Assembly (NCBI RefSeq): GCF_040412425.1
Contig: NC_089781.1
Coordinates: 48,724,727-48,788,726 of the forward strand
Length of the DNA stretch: 64,000 bases
Reading direction: 5' to 3'
From: Macrobrachium rosenbergii
Lineage: Eukaryota > Arthropoda > Malacostraca > Decapoda > Palaemonidae
The notes under the pieces were generated by a model that saw nothing but the letters and a program-made list of their open reading frames with translations, did no database searches and was not told the DNA's origin. Positions 34,930 through 46,884 of the stretch are shown here, one piece after another. The position numbers were made by a program, and so were the translations under genes. Within the stretch, counting starts at the first letter, position 1. Each line of letters begins with the position of its first letter.

Positions 34930-36170
34930 ATTGGGTTGCAAACAGACCTACTTCCAGGTCCAGGAAAAGGTCACAAGACTACCTGAAAGACACTCCGTCT
35001 AAGGACTATTCCGACACCAGGGGGGAGGCCCTGGATAGGGAAAAAGTAGTGACCTTTTGGACCCCTACGAGAAGGGAGGTAGACAGGGGCACTTGTGTCT
35101 GTTGGTTATGGAGAAAAATGAACCATAACCTGAATGAAGCAACTCAAGTCCAAAATCACTTGTTTACGCAGCGCACTATTGCTGTTTTGTTCAGAACCAG
35201 CCTAAAATGAAACCTCTTGGGGGGAAGAAGTTTCCCAAGGACAGGGAGACTGTCACCGCCCTCCAAAGCGTTGATATGGAACTGCCGGAACGGGACCGAC
35301 TAAGTTCCATGTACTTCATTGGGCCAAAAAAAATCCACCTCACCCGCCCAGAAAGGTGACGGTGTGGAATACTGAGGCCAGAGGGGAAAGCTGGAGAGGA
35401 ACTGACTTCGGTAAGCACTTGATAGTTGTGCAAGGCCGGAGGCCACTATTCAAACAGGAGGAATCAGGAGACACGTCCCTGACTCCGCCATACCCGGAAA
35501 CATAAACTCCAGCTTTGACTTCAGAAGGAGAACCGTCACTGAAGCAAACTGGAGAGAACCCAAGACCTTTTCTTGGGCACGGCGAGAGGTATGCTTGAGT
35601 TGATGAAATGATAGGTCGCCCTTCCTATCTCTTTCCGCTTCCACTGGATTCACAACTACTGAAGGCTACCCTCCGGAATCAGGTGGGATTCCTTCCTGTT
35701 TACTTAGAAGCCCAAAGACTCTAGAAAACCGATTATAATGACCGGTACCCTCAGGCAATTCCCGACGCTGGGTGCCCAAATGAGCCAGGCAACTAGATAT
35801 GCAGCTAGCATAGCCTTCTAATACCGGAGCTGTTGAACTATGGTATTGTTCAAACTGGCAAAGACTCTGGAGCTGCATTGAGGAGGGCATGAACCTGAAG
35901 GGGTACGCCTGCTCCCCGAGTCTGAATCCCAAGAAGGGATAGGACCTTTCTGCAACCAAGATGTGAAAGGAAGCGTCGGAAAGGTCTATAGAGGTGGTTA
36001 CGGCTCCACGGAGCAGTAGGATCCGAACCCACAAGACTGTAAGCAACCGAGACTTGCCGCATTGAATAAGGAAAATAAACGGGACATGCCCGAAAAATTT
36101 TCCAGTGGAAGGGAACTTCCTTGGCACACTGAAAAAGCCTGACAGGCCATTCACAAAGACCCCAGAACTC
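34930..36170 (-). pseudogene. DIRS reverse transcriptase and RNase H
   Basis: RT: GAVTTSIDLSDASFHILVAE and RSYPFLGFRLGEQAYPFRFM (about 36020-35890) match the Pat/DIRS palm region. After a frame change the DDW-loop region is distorted (CLAHLGTQRREL) and NRFSRVFGLL follows. The thumb (KVLGSLQFASV) lies at 35653-35450. RNase H follows with GPMKYMELSRSR and NALEGG-like blocks, plus a NKTAIVRCVNKQ block near 35170. Several stops and frameshifts exist. Confidence 0.75.
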
Positions 36171-37733
36171 TGGCCAGAGGCTGATTGAACCTGATTGGGG
36201 GAGGGGGACAACAGTCCAGCTCCACCCCGGGCCTTGATAACTATGCTCTGGGCCCAGGGACTGAAGTTCCAGTGGCCCCGAAAATGGTACAGCCTCCCAC
36301 CCATATGAGAAATACTACAGGGAGGAGGCTTGATTGCCTCCGCTGAAGCGTATGCCTTCCCAATTTCTCGGAGAGGAGTAGGATGCTTCCCTGCTCCTAT
36401 GATAACCCCGAGGGTCAGAGCCTCTGGCCAAATGTCTAGTGAAAATTCTTTCCTTAGGTTTTCATATGAAGCAAAGAAAACTCCAGCGGAGGCACGTGGG
36501 GAGGCAGAGACACACGGGGTGTTACAAGGGGCTGATGTGTTGGCTGAACCCGCACACATCGAGGTGGAGGCTGGGAGTGAGAGGCTGACGGCTGTCTAGG
36601 GGCAGAAACCTGAAGAGCCTGCACCACCGCCTGAGCAGGGGGGCTCTTGAACTACATGAACTTCTTGCCGGACTTGGGACAGGGCCCAGCAAGATCAGAC
36701 CGTTTCTGCTCGTAAGGTAGACACCCACAAGAACGGAGGCTCTGAGTAACATTAGTAGCCCTAGACGGGCCGTAACAACGCCCACCTGGGGAAAAGATTA
36801 ATTCTCCAGGTGAAACTGTTCATAAGATTTTTCGGCTCAAGGCGGAATGGGCAAACCTGACTTACACCCTGTTTCAGCTTCCGGAAATTGACTCCGGAAG
36901 CTTAGGGAGCTGTACGCTGAATAAATTAGAAGCGTAGTCCGGGGTTAGAAGATTCACTGTGAGCGTATCTGTGATATCTGTCTCCCGGAAATGCCTCAGC
37001 GATATATTTTCAAAACAAGCCTGTTGATAAGAGGGGCTACATTCGAGCACAAGGGGGTAAGAAACAGGGCTCTCAAAGAGAGCACGGTAAGACCCCACAG
37101 CTGGCGTGATCTTGGAATTCTCCGCCTGCCACTCCGTTAGAGTTCTCAACGGAGACGATGTGTCCAGCCCCTAGCGGAGATGAGGGCTCACTTATGGATC
37201 CTGCCAGACAGATGCCATGCTCGTTCTGACAGTCTGGCAAAACCCGGATAAGGGGATACCAGACCGGAAGGGAAGAAATGCCCTTCCACCAACCTCTGTG
37301 TGCTCACACCCCCAACAGGAGGGTGCCTTCATGCTGGGAAGCATAAAGGGAAGGCGCCAAGGTTCCCCAGACTGGAGGGGAAAAGAGGTGGAGGTGTCCG
37401 GAACGATAGAATTCCGGAACGGAGCAGGATTTAACAGGTGATCCATTGACAATGAGTCTTGAGATTAATCTCTTGGGATTTAAGCTCCTGGGAAAGGGAA
37501 GGCACAGACCATGAGGTAGATAGATAGTTTAATAGGTTGATAATGACCCTCAAATCGAGCTCCTTATAAGGAGACCCTTAAAAGAGTTTTCAACAAAGGA
37601 AGGAGGGGTAACGCCTTGCTTTGCTTGGGCGTGTCCCTTTCAGAAGATTTGAGGCCAAACTCGTAGACAGCACCGGATTAGAGATCCGAGACGTCCTCGA
37701 GGGGCCCCGGAGCGGGTCTTCTTGGTTTAAAAA

Positions 37734-37735
<2 letters not shown>

Positions 37736-37779
<44 letters not shown>
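37736..37779. repeat. Poly(T) run, 44 bases
   Basis: Uninterrupted T-run; poly(A) on the element's coding strand, so it could be an internal retroposition scar. Confidence 0.97.
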
Positions 37780-37781
<2 letters not shown>

Positions 37782-38082
37782 GGACGGTAGACCAGGAACC
37801 GTCGAAAAGGGCTGAGAAGCTAACGAATCCCCTAAAGGAAAAGTTTGCCTCACCTAATTCCGAGCTAAGCGGAAAAGGTTTGCCTCAATTATTCCCGCAC
37901 CTACTTATCGCTCCGGGACGATGTTCACAGGTTCGAGAACGAGACAGAAGGCCGCAACGTCTTCAGAAAACTCTCCGTAAACAGTTAACTTGAAGCGAAG
38001 AGTTACGAGACTTGCGGCCGGCCTCCAGGAGGGGGAAAAATTAGGACCCCAGACACCAGAGGAACAACTATTAATAAGTCAT

Positions 38083-38790
38083 ATGAGACGGAGTTTGGCG
38101 AAGGAAAAACCGATAGGTGTATATGAAACCTACCAACTTATCGAGAATCTCGCCCGGAAACGGAGTTTGGCGGAGGAAATCGATAGGCGTATATGAAACC
38201 TACCAATCCACCTAGAATTCGCCCGGAGAGCCCAAACACCGAAAGAGTAACTATTAATAAGCCACATGAGGCGGAGAACCGATAGGTTTATATGAAACCT
38301 ACCGATTTAACGAGAATCTCGCCTGGAGACGGAGTTTGGCGGAGGGAAAACGATAGGCGTATATGTGAAACCTACCGATTTATCGCCGAAAGAGCGACTA
38401 TTAATAAGCCACATGAGGCGGAGCTTGACGGAGGTAAAACCGACAGGTGTATATGAAACCTACGGATTCATCAGGTAGCCTGCTCGGGAGAGCATAGCGC
38501 ATAACGCAATCTGCCGGGTGCCAAACGACTAATAATAAGCCAAATGAGGTGGCGTTTGGGAGACAAAACCGACTGGTGTAAATAAAACCTACGGATTCAT
38601 CAAGTAGCCTGCTCGGAGAGAGCATAGCGTACTTTACAACCTTCCGAGCCAAGAATAAGTCACATGAGGCAGAGTTTGGTGGAGACGAAACCGACAGGTA
38701 TATAGAAAACCTACGGGTTCATCAAGAAGTCTGCTCGGGGAGAGCATAGCGTACTTCATAACCTTCCGTGCCAAACTATAAAATCTCCAA
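38083..38790. repeat. Tandem array of about 100-130 bp units in DIRS copy 2
   Basis: Repeated landmarks are aataagycacatgaggcgga, tatatgaaacctac and agcctgctcgg...gagagcatagcg. About six units of unequal length are visible, with the later ones carrying an extra block. Confidence 0.88.
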
Positions 38791-40394
38791 AACAGACTGC
38801 GCACCGGAATGGGAACTATAGACTCCGTGATCGCTGGTTTGTCGCAGGATAGCGGAGCATTCCTGCACTTGACAGAACCAGCTGTAAACGTATGAGAAAA
38901 GGGCATGCTGGAACGGATGCCGGAGCAGAGTACCGTAGCAGCGACTTAGCCCAGTCAGACCAGGAAAACCCCCGGAGAAAACCGGGCTAACAGGACAAAA
39001 CTCATAGACATAAAAACAGAGTCAACGGAACATTCCGAAGCGATCATGTTTGAACAATATGTGGGAAGGTTATGAACTGTTCGGAAGTGGGCGCACTCCG
39101 AGCCAAGAGAGGAAAACCCCCGGAGGAGGATATCCTGAACGAAGTGATAGCGGTGGGGGGGAATAAACGCCGACAGCTAAACACTATCGGAGCAGTAAGC
39201 AAGGAGAGCGCCCAACAAGATAACGAAACACCGAACAGGTAGTAGCAAAAAGAAGGGGGAACGCCGAAAGTAAATAAAACAGAAGACAGTTAGGTGGAAA
39301 ACGCTAACTGGCCTCGTATGAGATCCCAACAGTGAGGTGCGAACATGTAGGAAGCACCACGAAGGGAAACAGTCGACGTAAAAGGAAGGGGGAAGGATAG
39401 GTCAGGAGGTTGGTAACCCAAAGTAGCGACCAGGGGTGGGACAGCATTCCCCGGGCGCCCAGAGATTCTCATAGATCCCCTCGCTATGTAAGCTGTGTTG
39501 CACGACAAGAGCGAGAGAAAAGGAGAGGAAGGGCAAAAACCTCTACGGCCAGGAGAGCAAAGAAAGATAAAAGGAGTGTCAACAGGAGTGGGGAGAGCAC
39601 TCCCGGTCACCTCCAGGTCCAGGTGGAGTGCCAACTCAGACACACCGAGGGACAATCAATCAATGCAGAGGGAGGGGATGTAGGCTACAACATAAAATAA
39701 GGATAAATTGCTCTCAAGCCTTGGAAAGTTAACAAACCTTGAAAACAAACCAAGGAGAGAGAGAGAGAGCAAAGGATAAAAGGGAGAGAAGGGGATTCTC
39801 GATACCACAAAATAAAATATATATAGTCGGTAAAAGAAGTGTGAACAGGAGTGGGGAGAACACTCCCAGTCACCATTGGTAAGCAACCCAAAGAAGGATT
39901 GTACTAGGATAGGCTATGCAGGTAAACCCTCGCTATTCCAGCTTAACTTATTAGGAACATTAGCCTAAGTGAAAAGCCGAAACAGGGAGAGGGTGGACGT
40001 AGGCAATATATCCAAGCCAAAACCAAACAAAGGGAAGCACCAGACATAAAACACACATGTACAGAACGAGATCACAGACATGAAACTCATACGTACAAAT
40101 CGAGATCGTCCCTCCCTTAACGATTTTTCCCCGAAGGGAAAAAGTGTTACAGCCAACCCCTAGGCTAACCTAACTGAGGCGATGTAAAGGAAGGAAGCCT
40201 AGGAGAGGGGTAAAGGCTAACCAATAACTCAAATAATTCATAATAAAACAAAAAAATTTTCTATAAGGTACATGTAGGAGGATAGGCAGGCCCAACACGA
40301 CATGAACGTGAAGGGGCATGACCGACCTCCAGTTAAATGAAAGTATCCCAAAATTAACAAAATTCAAAAGCATCCAAGCACAAGGTCAAAAATT

Positions 40395-40955
40395 AAATGT
40401 ACCAATGAAAATCATGTTCCCATACGCTTAGAGAAGTGAGTCTAAAACAAGGCAAAATAAAGCCAAAATAAGAAGCGAATAGGCCCGAGGGGGAACCACG
40501 TAGCCTAAACAGCAAGACAGCACTTGACCAGGAAGGGAACACAAAATTCACAAAATAAACAAAATTATAAAAACAAAGTAAAAACCGTAACAGTACCAAT
40601 GAAAATAAGATCCCCAAAGGCTAAGAGAAGTGAAGGACAAAAATAAAGCATAATGAGGCCATGAAAATAAGCGAATGGGCTCGAGGGGGAAGCTCGTAGC
40701 CTAAACGCTCAACAGCACTTCTCGTAATGAAGCCACGATAAAAAACGAATGGGCCCGAGGGGGTAGCTCGTAGCCTAAACGCTAAACATCACTCTCGTAA
40801 TGAAGCCATGATAAAAGGCGAATGGGCCCCAGGGGGTAGCTTGTAGCCTAAACGTTAAATATCACTCTCGTAATGAAGCCATGATAAAAAGCGAATGGGC
40901 CCGAGGGGGTAGCTCGTAGCCTAAACGCTAAACAGTACTACTCGTAGTAAAGGGG
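40395..40955. repeat. Tandem array of about 75 bp units in DIRS copy 2
   Basis: The landmark gcgaatgggcccgagggggt with agctcgtagcctaaacgcta recurs at about 40670, 40745, 40818 and 40892. A related larger repeat of about 185 bp precedes it (40395-40650). Confidence 0.9.
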
Positions 40956-41290
40956 TACAGAACAAACATAAAATTAATCAAACCCACTAAAGTTAGGGAT
41001 CATTAATTGGTAAAATATCCCAAATAAAAAGGGATACTAATAAACAACACAAAACAAACATGCCGACCCAAGACCAAGGGAGGTCAAGAGACGCCGTGAG
41101 AGGAGATCGAGACGGGCATTATAAATCCCTTTAATTATTAAACTAAAGGAAAATAAGGAGCCTCAACTGCCTAAAAAACAATAAAACACTGGTACTCAAG
41201 TTTTTGAAGAAGAACCTTGCGAGGATGCCATAAAAAATCCAAAATAGAGCACAAAATAAGGATCACAACGAAATTACGTGTGAACGAAAT

Positions 41291-41586
41291 CGCATGCTAA
41301 AATGGAATGCGGCTAGTGTTGCCTTGTATACAGTCCGCGAGTAGTGCGTGGGCTTGTATCGACACCTCTCTCGTTGGGACTTTTGACATTGGGAATCTCT
41401 ATAGGATAAGGTTCCGTGTTTTTGTAGTTCACCCTTTTCCATACACGACTCCATCTAGTGGAGCTCGCTCTGGGGTAGTAACTCCAGCATTTCATTTAGC
41501 TTTCTGGTATCTAGCAACGGAATTACCTAGAAATAAGTGCTGAATGGACTTTTTCACCGGCTGACACGGGACCCCGACCCAGAAAA
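41291..41586. repeat. Right inverted terminal repeat of DIRS copy 2
   Basis: Reverse complement of 33545-33861. It ends ...gaccccgacccagaaaa. Confidence 0.92.
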
Positions 41587-41739
41587 CCCATTGTTACTGT
41601 TGGGGCTTATCTTCTCCCCTTTTATGTTCTTTGTTATATGTTTGTATAGATTTTAGTCTTTCTCTTCTTACCTTGGTTTCTTTCGAGGTGTCCTTCCGAT
41701 GAAACCTTCATGGATGATGTGCTATCTTTGTATATTTAT

Positions 41740-42420
41740 TATTTTTAAGTATTGATATCTCTCAGAAAGGCGTATAGAGGCGAGATCGGTAATTTCTTCA
41801 CTTTAATTAGTACTTAGTATTATAAAGATCAGTACAAAATTAACAAGTTACAATGATAGAAAACGAATCACTCTTGACTCAGTCTATATGGGGAACACTG
41901 AAGCGAGGGGAGACGTACTCTCCCTTGAAGGACACAGTTCTGCACTCTCTTCTCCTCGTAGGTCTCTAACTCGTCGAACCCAAGAAAAACTTGCTATCTG
42001 CAATCTCCACCTCCTTCTAGCCTTATTGGAAGGATTAATCAGCAAGGCCTCCCCTTCAAGTAGCTGATTGGAAGGACTGTAGTGGGTGTGATTCAAATCT
42101 CTCCTTAGAGGACTTGATAGGAGGTGATCTTAGGAGGGTGTGTGAAAGACCCCTCCCAAACATAATTGATTGGAGGTTGAAGAAGTACATTACTTGAGCC
42201 AACCCCCAAATTCCTGGAACTTCCACAAAAACGCCTTCCTGAGAAGGCGGGGCTATAGAACCAGCTGCTGTAAGCATTTAGGTTGTGCTGACTCATGTTT
42301 TGGTTAGCTTCAATCACGAGGCCATTAGTTCTCACTTTTACGACTGTTTTTATGGCTTCAACACGATATACTGCAATGGTTCATGTAAACATCCCGCGTA
42401 TTGATGACACGATACAACAG
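41740..42420 (-). repeat. Possible solo LTR
   Basis: On the minus strand the sequence begins near tgttgtatcgtgtcatc and runs to an attaaagtgaagaaattacc and gatctcgcctctatacgcc segment, resembling the R-U5 end of an LTR. No internal region or second copy is present in the window, so this remains a guess. Confidence 0.35.
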
Positions 42421-42429
42421 CATTTGGGC

Positions 42430-42886
42430 GTTATCACTGTGTTCTTTGGCACTCTCTTTATTCTTATTTCTCTTTCCTTCTCTCTCCTAACTTTTTCTCT
42501 TTCTATCTCTCTCTCTTTTCTGTCTAATTTCCCTATCTATTCTACACCACAACATCATGATGCCTAACATTATACAGCACTATGGCTACAGACTGTGCCC
42601 AAGTTAGCCTGTTTTATGTTAGTTGTGTTGCCAAAGTTATTACAAATAATTAGCATGTGTAACATTTGTGAGAAATACTTTTTTAAGACAAAATTATGGT
42701 AGCATTTATGAACATTGTAATACTTTACTACTGTCCTATGGATAACCATTGTCATGGTTCCTAACATTATACTATGGCTACATACTTGTGACCAAGTCAA
42801 CCTGTAGTATGTTAAGTGTGCAACCTATGCAGTGATTATATAAGGTTAGTACCAAGTAGTTTCTATTAAATACATGTTCCTTGCAG
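42430..42886. other. Probable intron sequence upstream of exon C
   Basis: It includes an imperfect duplication of about 190 bp spacing: ctaacattatac...tatggctaca at 42566 and 42762. It ends in the acceptor attaaatacatgttccttgc plus ag. Confidence 0.45.
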
Positions 42887-43074
42887 ATTATGTGTGCCGC
42901 AGCGAACTGCTCAGTCTGCTTTTCGCCAGTGGGTACAGCTCATACCACCTGCCATGAACACAGCCCTTGGTGGTTGGTTGGCAGACATGTTTGAAATATG
43001 TAACATGCCCCTGGCAACAAGTTTCAAGAACGAAACAGCTTACTTTAAGCTGTCTCGTTGGGTCCTAGGTTTCA
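42887..43074 (+). CDS. Candidate exon C of an unrecognised host gene
   Basis: A 188 bp segment is open in one frame. It lies behind a clean acceptor (catgttccttgcag) and before the donor TTCA/gtaagg. It encodes QRTAQSAFRQWVQLIPPAMN, TALGGWLADMFEICNMPL and NETAYFKLSRWVLGF. The composition (Trp, Cys, hydrophobic helices) looks like a genuine globular protein and not repeat. Entry phase matches exon B if B uses the donor at 33221. I cannot name the family. DIRS copy 2 lies in the intron between B and C. Confidence 0.55.
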
Positions 43075-44045
43075 GTAAGGGTATGGAAGGAGGAGACTAC
43101 ATCTATCCAGCAGAACTCCGGCAGAGTATATTTCCCCCTCTCTGAGCAGAACCCATGTTTGGGCCAATACCGTAAAGCATTGGTTCCTAGTACCTCCCAG
43201 GTTAACTCCTCCATTGGAGAAAAGTTGTCTATACTCGGACATTGTAGGGACTCTTTCTTTTACACAATTGGTCAAGGATGATAGGAAAAAATTTAGAGGT
43301 TACTAAATAAAATTCTGACTTTCCTTAACCTAACTTATTACCTTAACCTACAGAACAGAAACATACCCTAATATTAACACTATAGTTCACCAAAACTTAA
43401 CCTAACTTCAATCTTAATACTATGGTTTTCCCACATCTATCAAAAAAACCTTAACATAATTTATCAATCTCAATACTACAGATTTCCCACAACTATCAAA
43501 AGAACCTTAACCTACTTTCTTTTCAACTTACTGAAGGAACCGCTACCAAGCAATCACAACTAACAAAATCCCAGATCAGAAAAGCAACCACTTTCCAGGA
43601 AAAACAAACATACGAACATCAACTGAGCCAAAGCCGAGAGCCCATCAACAGTTTATGACCAATGCAACAGCGGCCTGACCAAGTGCTTTTGTTTCTGCAA
43701 TCTGGCAGCTTTGCGTTCTCTCCATATGTTCTCACTCCTCTGCCTTATCTCTTCCTCTATTTGCAACTGCTCTTCTAACTGTCTCTTTCTTCAGAGTAAT
43801 TTTGCGCTTTTTTGATTTCTTGCTCTCTGTATCAGATGAAGGGGAGTCCAGTCACTCTACCCTAACACGCTCAAGCAAACCGCAAGTAAAAAGAAAAACA
43901 AACATGAACATTTAGACATTCACAACAAAATACACAAAAAATAAACATAATAGAAAAAAATCACAACAGCAAAAACAAAAATTCAATCACACATACCAAT
44001 TCTCCGAACACTACCACACTTCCCCTTACTAAAACTAAGGAAATC
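43075..44045. other. No gene assigned
   Basis: AT-rich, with scattered cttaacctaactt motifs at 43315-43520 and a pyrimidine-rich segment at 43690-43860. It probably contains the 3' end of the minus-strand gypsy element, but no LTR could be matched because the other end is missing. Confidence 0.4.
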
Positions 44046-44720
44046 TCATTTTCTTTTTTTTTTCAAAATCCTTCTCACTACCCATTCATACTCCAGAACT
44101 GGACCTTGATTTTGGGTCCACGGCCTCATATTCGCCACCGCCTCTTCATTCACTTCTACTCCAACCACACTAGACTCACCCAGTCTTGGTTTCAAACTAC
44201 TTACAACCACCTCTTTCAAACCCTGGAGACTTACATCTGCTCCAACCTCACTAACACCTGACATGGCTTTTATCATCTCTTCCATACTCTCATTGATTTC
44301 TGCTTTGCTCCAACTCAAGTTAGCCAGAACTCTCCCACTCACACTCCCTATTGCTGCAAACTCTTTCTCAATCACACTCACTCCCACGTTTACTCTTTCA
44401 ACACTCACTCAAAGGAAACACACGCACACAATACGTACCGTCTTTCTCACAAAATCTTGCATATCCTCAGCCACATTCCTTGTACTTACCAGGTTTACTC
44501 CTTCCACATCCCACTCAAATTCCCCAAAATCAATTACACTCTCATTCGCACTACCAACAAACAACGTGGCAAGGGTATTTTCATTCATCATGCTTACTGA
44601 CTTCTCAAACCCCTCAAAATCAAATAACCCATCATGCATACTTTCTCCAAACAACCTAGTAAACGTACCCTTACTCTTTCTACTTCTCCCTTTAGACCTT
44701 ATCTTACATTCCACCAACAC
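44046..44720 (-). pseudogene. Unknown ORF downstream of integrase
   Basis: A continuous frame of about 225 codons is broken only by one in-frame TGA at 44409-44411. It encodes an acidic, Val/Glu/Ser-rich protein (NENTLATLFVGSANESVIDF; INESMEEMIKAMSGVSEVGA) ending in a basic KKKRK. No signal peptide, membrane segment, zinc knuckle or known domain is visible, so it is not an obvious envelope gene. It could be a pol C-terminal extension or a separate ORF of this element family. Confidence 0.5.
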
Positions 44721-44950
44721 GAACTGTTTATCTCCCCATCTTACATTCCACCAACACTAACTGTTTATCTCCCCAATTTATATCTTCTTCTGTTTCTTCA
44801 CTCTCCTTTTCCTTCTCCTCCCTTAGCAACTTCTTGATAGGATGCTCTGCTATGTATTTCCGTGGTTCTCTCCATCTCCTCAACTAATTATAATGTGCTT
44901 GTATTACCTTTACATTTCCTTCTTCAATCCATTTGACCACACCGTTTTCG

Positions 44951-45942
44951 CTACATACAGACCCTCATATTTCTCACACATCTTACTGTCAATCTTCCTT
45001 TCTCAACCACTTCCTTCAACACCTTATCTCCCACATTGAAACTCTCAAACTTTTCATTCATCTGCCTCACCACATCCCGCTCTTCTTCATTCAAATCCAA
45101 CCTCACTCTCACATACTTCTCAAAATTCATCACATATTTGCTCGCAGGCATGCCAGTACTTTTATGTACTGACCCATTATACAGTACATCGCTACCACTC
45201 TTCCCAACAACAAATCCCATTCATTCTCTCTATCAGTCAACATTTGTAATATGTCATTTGAGTCCTTATAGTATGTTCAGCCAACCCATTCACACTCAGC
45301 ATGTATGAAGCTGTGACTACATGCTCGATACCCCACTCTCTCAACATTTGCTCAAATTGTCTACCAACAAACTCCGGTAACATTATCACTCAACATCTCA
45401 ACCGCTTCCTTACACATGCAGGCAACAAGACCATACTGACCACTCTTGCAACATTGTCACTACTTTTATTCTTCACAGCTGCACAACTCACAAACTTACT
45501 CTTATGATCTACCATAACAATCACTCCTATATTTCCTCTTACAGTTACCAGCAAAGTTACACAATCAATTGCCACTAACTCAAATGGTTCTTTCATACTC
45601 AACTTCAAAACAGGTGGGCTAGCATACTCTCTCTGATATTTTCCCTTCTGACATTCTTCACACATAACCGCCACATCCGTACAAATCTTCCTCAAATATG
45701 GGGAAAACATTCACACACATCCCTACAGCTCCATTCATTGAGAACACTGGAACATACATCAACCCTCCCATTCTCTCTCTCTCTCTCACATAATACACCA
45801 CTCTTCCACACAACACAAATCTCTCAGCAAACCACATCCGTTTACTCAACAACAAAGGCCATCTTCTCCCATGTACTCCCTCTCTAATACACCTTTTCAA
45901 CCTGGCCATACTTAATGCCTCACTTTGAATTTTCCCTATCAC
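44951..45942 (-). pseudogene. Gypsy integrase
   Basis: The zinc-binding region starts near SMARLKRCIREGVHGRRWPL and ends with MCEECQKGKYQREYA. The core has FELVAIDCVTLLVTVRGNIG and VMVDHKSKFVSCAAVKNKSS, giving the first Asp. The second Asp and the Glu lie in frameshifted sequence (45400-45230). The C-terminal part is open at 45220-44951 with KSTGMPASKYVMNFEKYVRV and FNVGDKVLKEV. It is broken in at least three places. Confidence 0.82.
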
Positions 45943-45959
45943 AATGTCATCTTTCTACA

Positions 45960-46380
45960 GAACTTCTTTCCCAGCATCCACTACCAAATCCATTCTTCCT
46001 CAAAATATACATCCCAGACAAATAACAATACGGCATTTGCTCCTAGTACCACAAAACATGCTTCCACCTCAGACTCTCCCAACTTTACCTTCAACCTCAC
46101 CTCCTCCCATCCAGCCAATCTTCCTGCTATACCTCTTATTGACACATTCACCGCTCTCCTTTTAATGCTCCAATTCACTCTCTCAACATCCTTAATCACG
46201 TGCATTCACCAACGATATTTGTGCTCCCATGTCAACCAACCACAGTACTGTCCTCCACTGATGTCTACTCCTGCAATCACTGTATTCCCCCTCTTGTGTA
46301 CATACTGACACTTGTCTTTTACAACAACCAAACATCCTGCACTTACTTCCTTACCATCATCTTCCACTTCCAACAACTGT
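45960..46380 (-). pseudogene. Second retropepsin-like domain between RNase H and integrase
   Basis: Read with one frame change, the minus strand gives KRGNTVIAGVDISGGQ, then VDMGAQISLVN (the DTGA-type active site with Met for Thr). After that comes SIRGIAGRLAGWEEVRLKVK and a C-terminal FVVLGANAVLLFVWD block. This is the shape of an aspartic protease: active-site turn, flap-like Gly/Trp region, hydrophobic end. Its place after RNase H is not the usual gypsy order. A separate protease C-terminus precedes RT at 48724-48963. Confidence 0.55.
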
Positions 46381-46496
46381 GACATTCTATCTTCAGTGTT
46401 TTCCTCCTTCTCACACTTCCTTTCATAGCCCTTTTTCTCTACAGCCCAGTTATAGTGTACTGCAGATGTAACTCACACTCACTCTCTTTCACTCCC

Positions 46497-46766
46497 TCAT
46501 GCCGACACTATTGGTCTCTCACCCCCAATGTGTATGGACACAATCACCTTATACTTCTTACTCACCACCATCAAAATCTGAAATGGAGCTACTCCAGGAC
46601 ACATCATAGCTCTCAGACTCTTCTGATACTGCACCACATTAGACACTCCCAAACATCTAGAGCTCTTGCAAACTTCCTCAATCACCTCTGCCCTCAGTTC
46701 ATTCACACTTCCAGGCACCCGCACCTTCAAACTTTCACCTACCAAATCATTCATTTCATACCACAA
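46497..46766 (-). pseudogene. Unassigned gypsy pol segment
   Basis: An open frame with YEMNDLVGESLKVRVPGSVN and MMCPGVAPFQILMVV lies between RNase H and the second protease-like domain. No family was recognised. It could be a linker specific to this element. Confidence 0.4.
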
Positions 46767-46884
46767 ACTTCAAACATCAAGTCACCACCCCCCTGACTCT
46801 CACGTACTACTGTACTACTAAACCTCTCGGCAGATACTCTGGTCTTATGTCTTTCATTTTCTCTTCTTTCCCTTCCCAGGTAGT

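Larger units (their letters stand above)
36600..41290 (-). other. Gag-like and leader part of DIRS copy 2, mostly non-coding now
   Basis: In element orientation this region lies between the 5' ITR and RT, where gag belongs. Only short broken frames remain (for example 36522-36785, 37192-37452, 39290-39655). Two tandem arrays and a long T-run have expanded here. No zinc knuckle was seen. Confidence 0.5.
33545..41586 (-). mobile_element. Structurally complete DIRS-type retrotransposon (copy 2)
   Basis: Inverted terminal repeats of about 300 bp (33545-33861 and 41291-41586) enclose an internal complementary region at 33905-34010. The coding order on the minus strand is gag-like region with tandem repeats, RT, RNase H, recombinase-like region. 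The internal complementary region joins complements of both outer ends, as expected for DIRS replication through a circle. Frames are heavily decayed. It lies between candidate host exons B and C on the opposite strand. Confidence 0.85.

Noticed and set aside
37590..37853. Lysine-rich ORF
   Set aside because: Its Lys run is the poly(T) tract read on the minus strand.
43315..43520. Telomeric CCTAA repeats
   Set aside because: The cttaacctaactt motifs are scattered and not tandem TTAGG/CCTAA.
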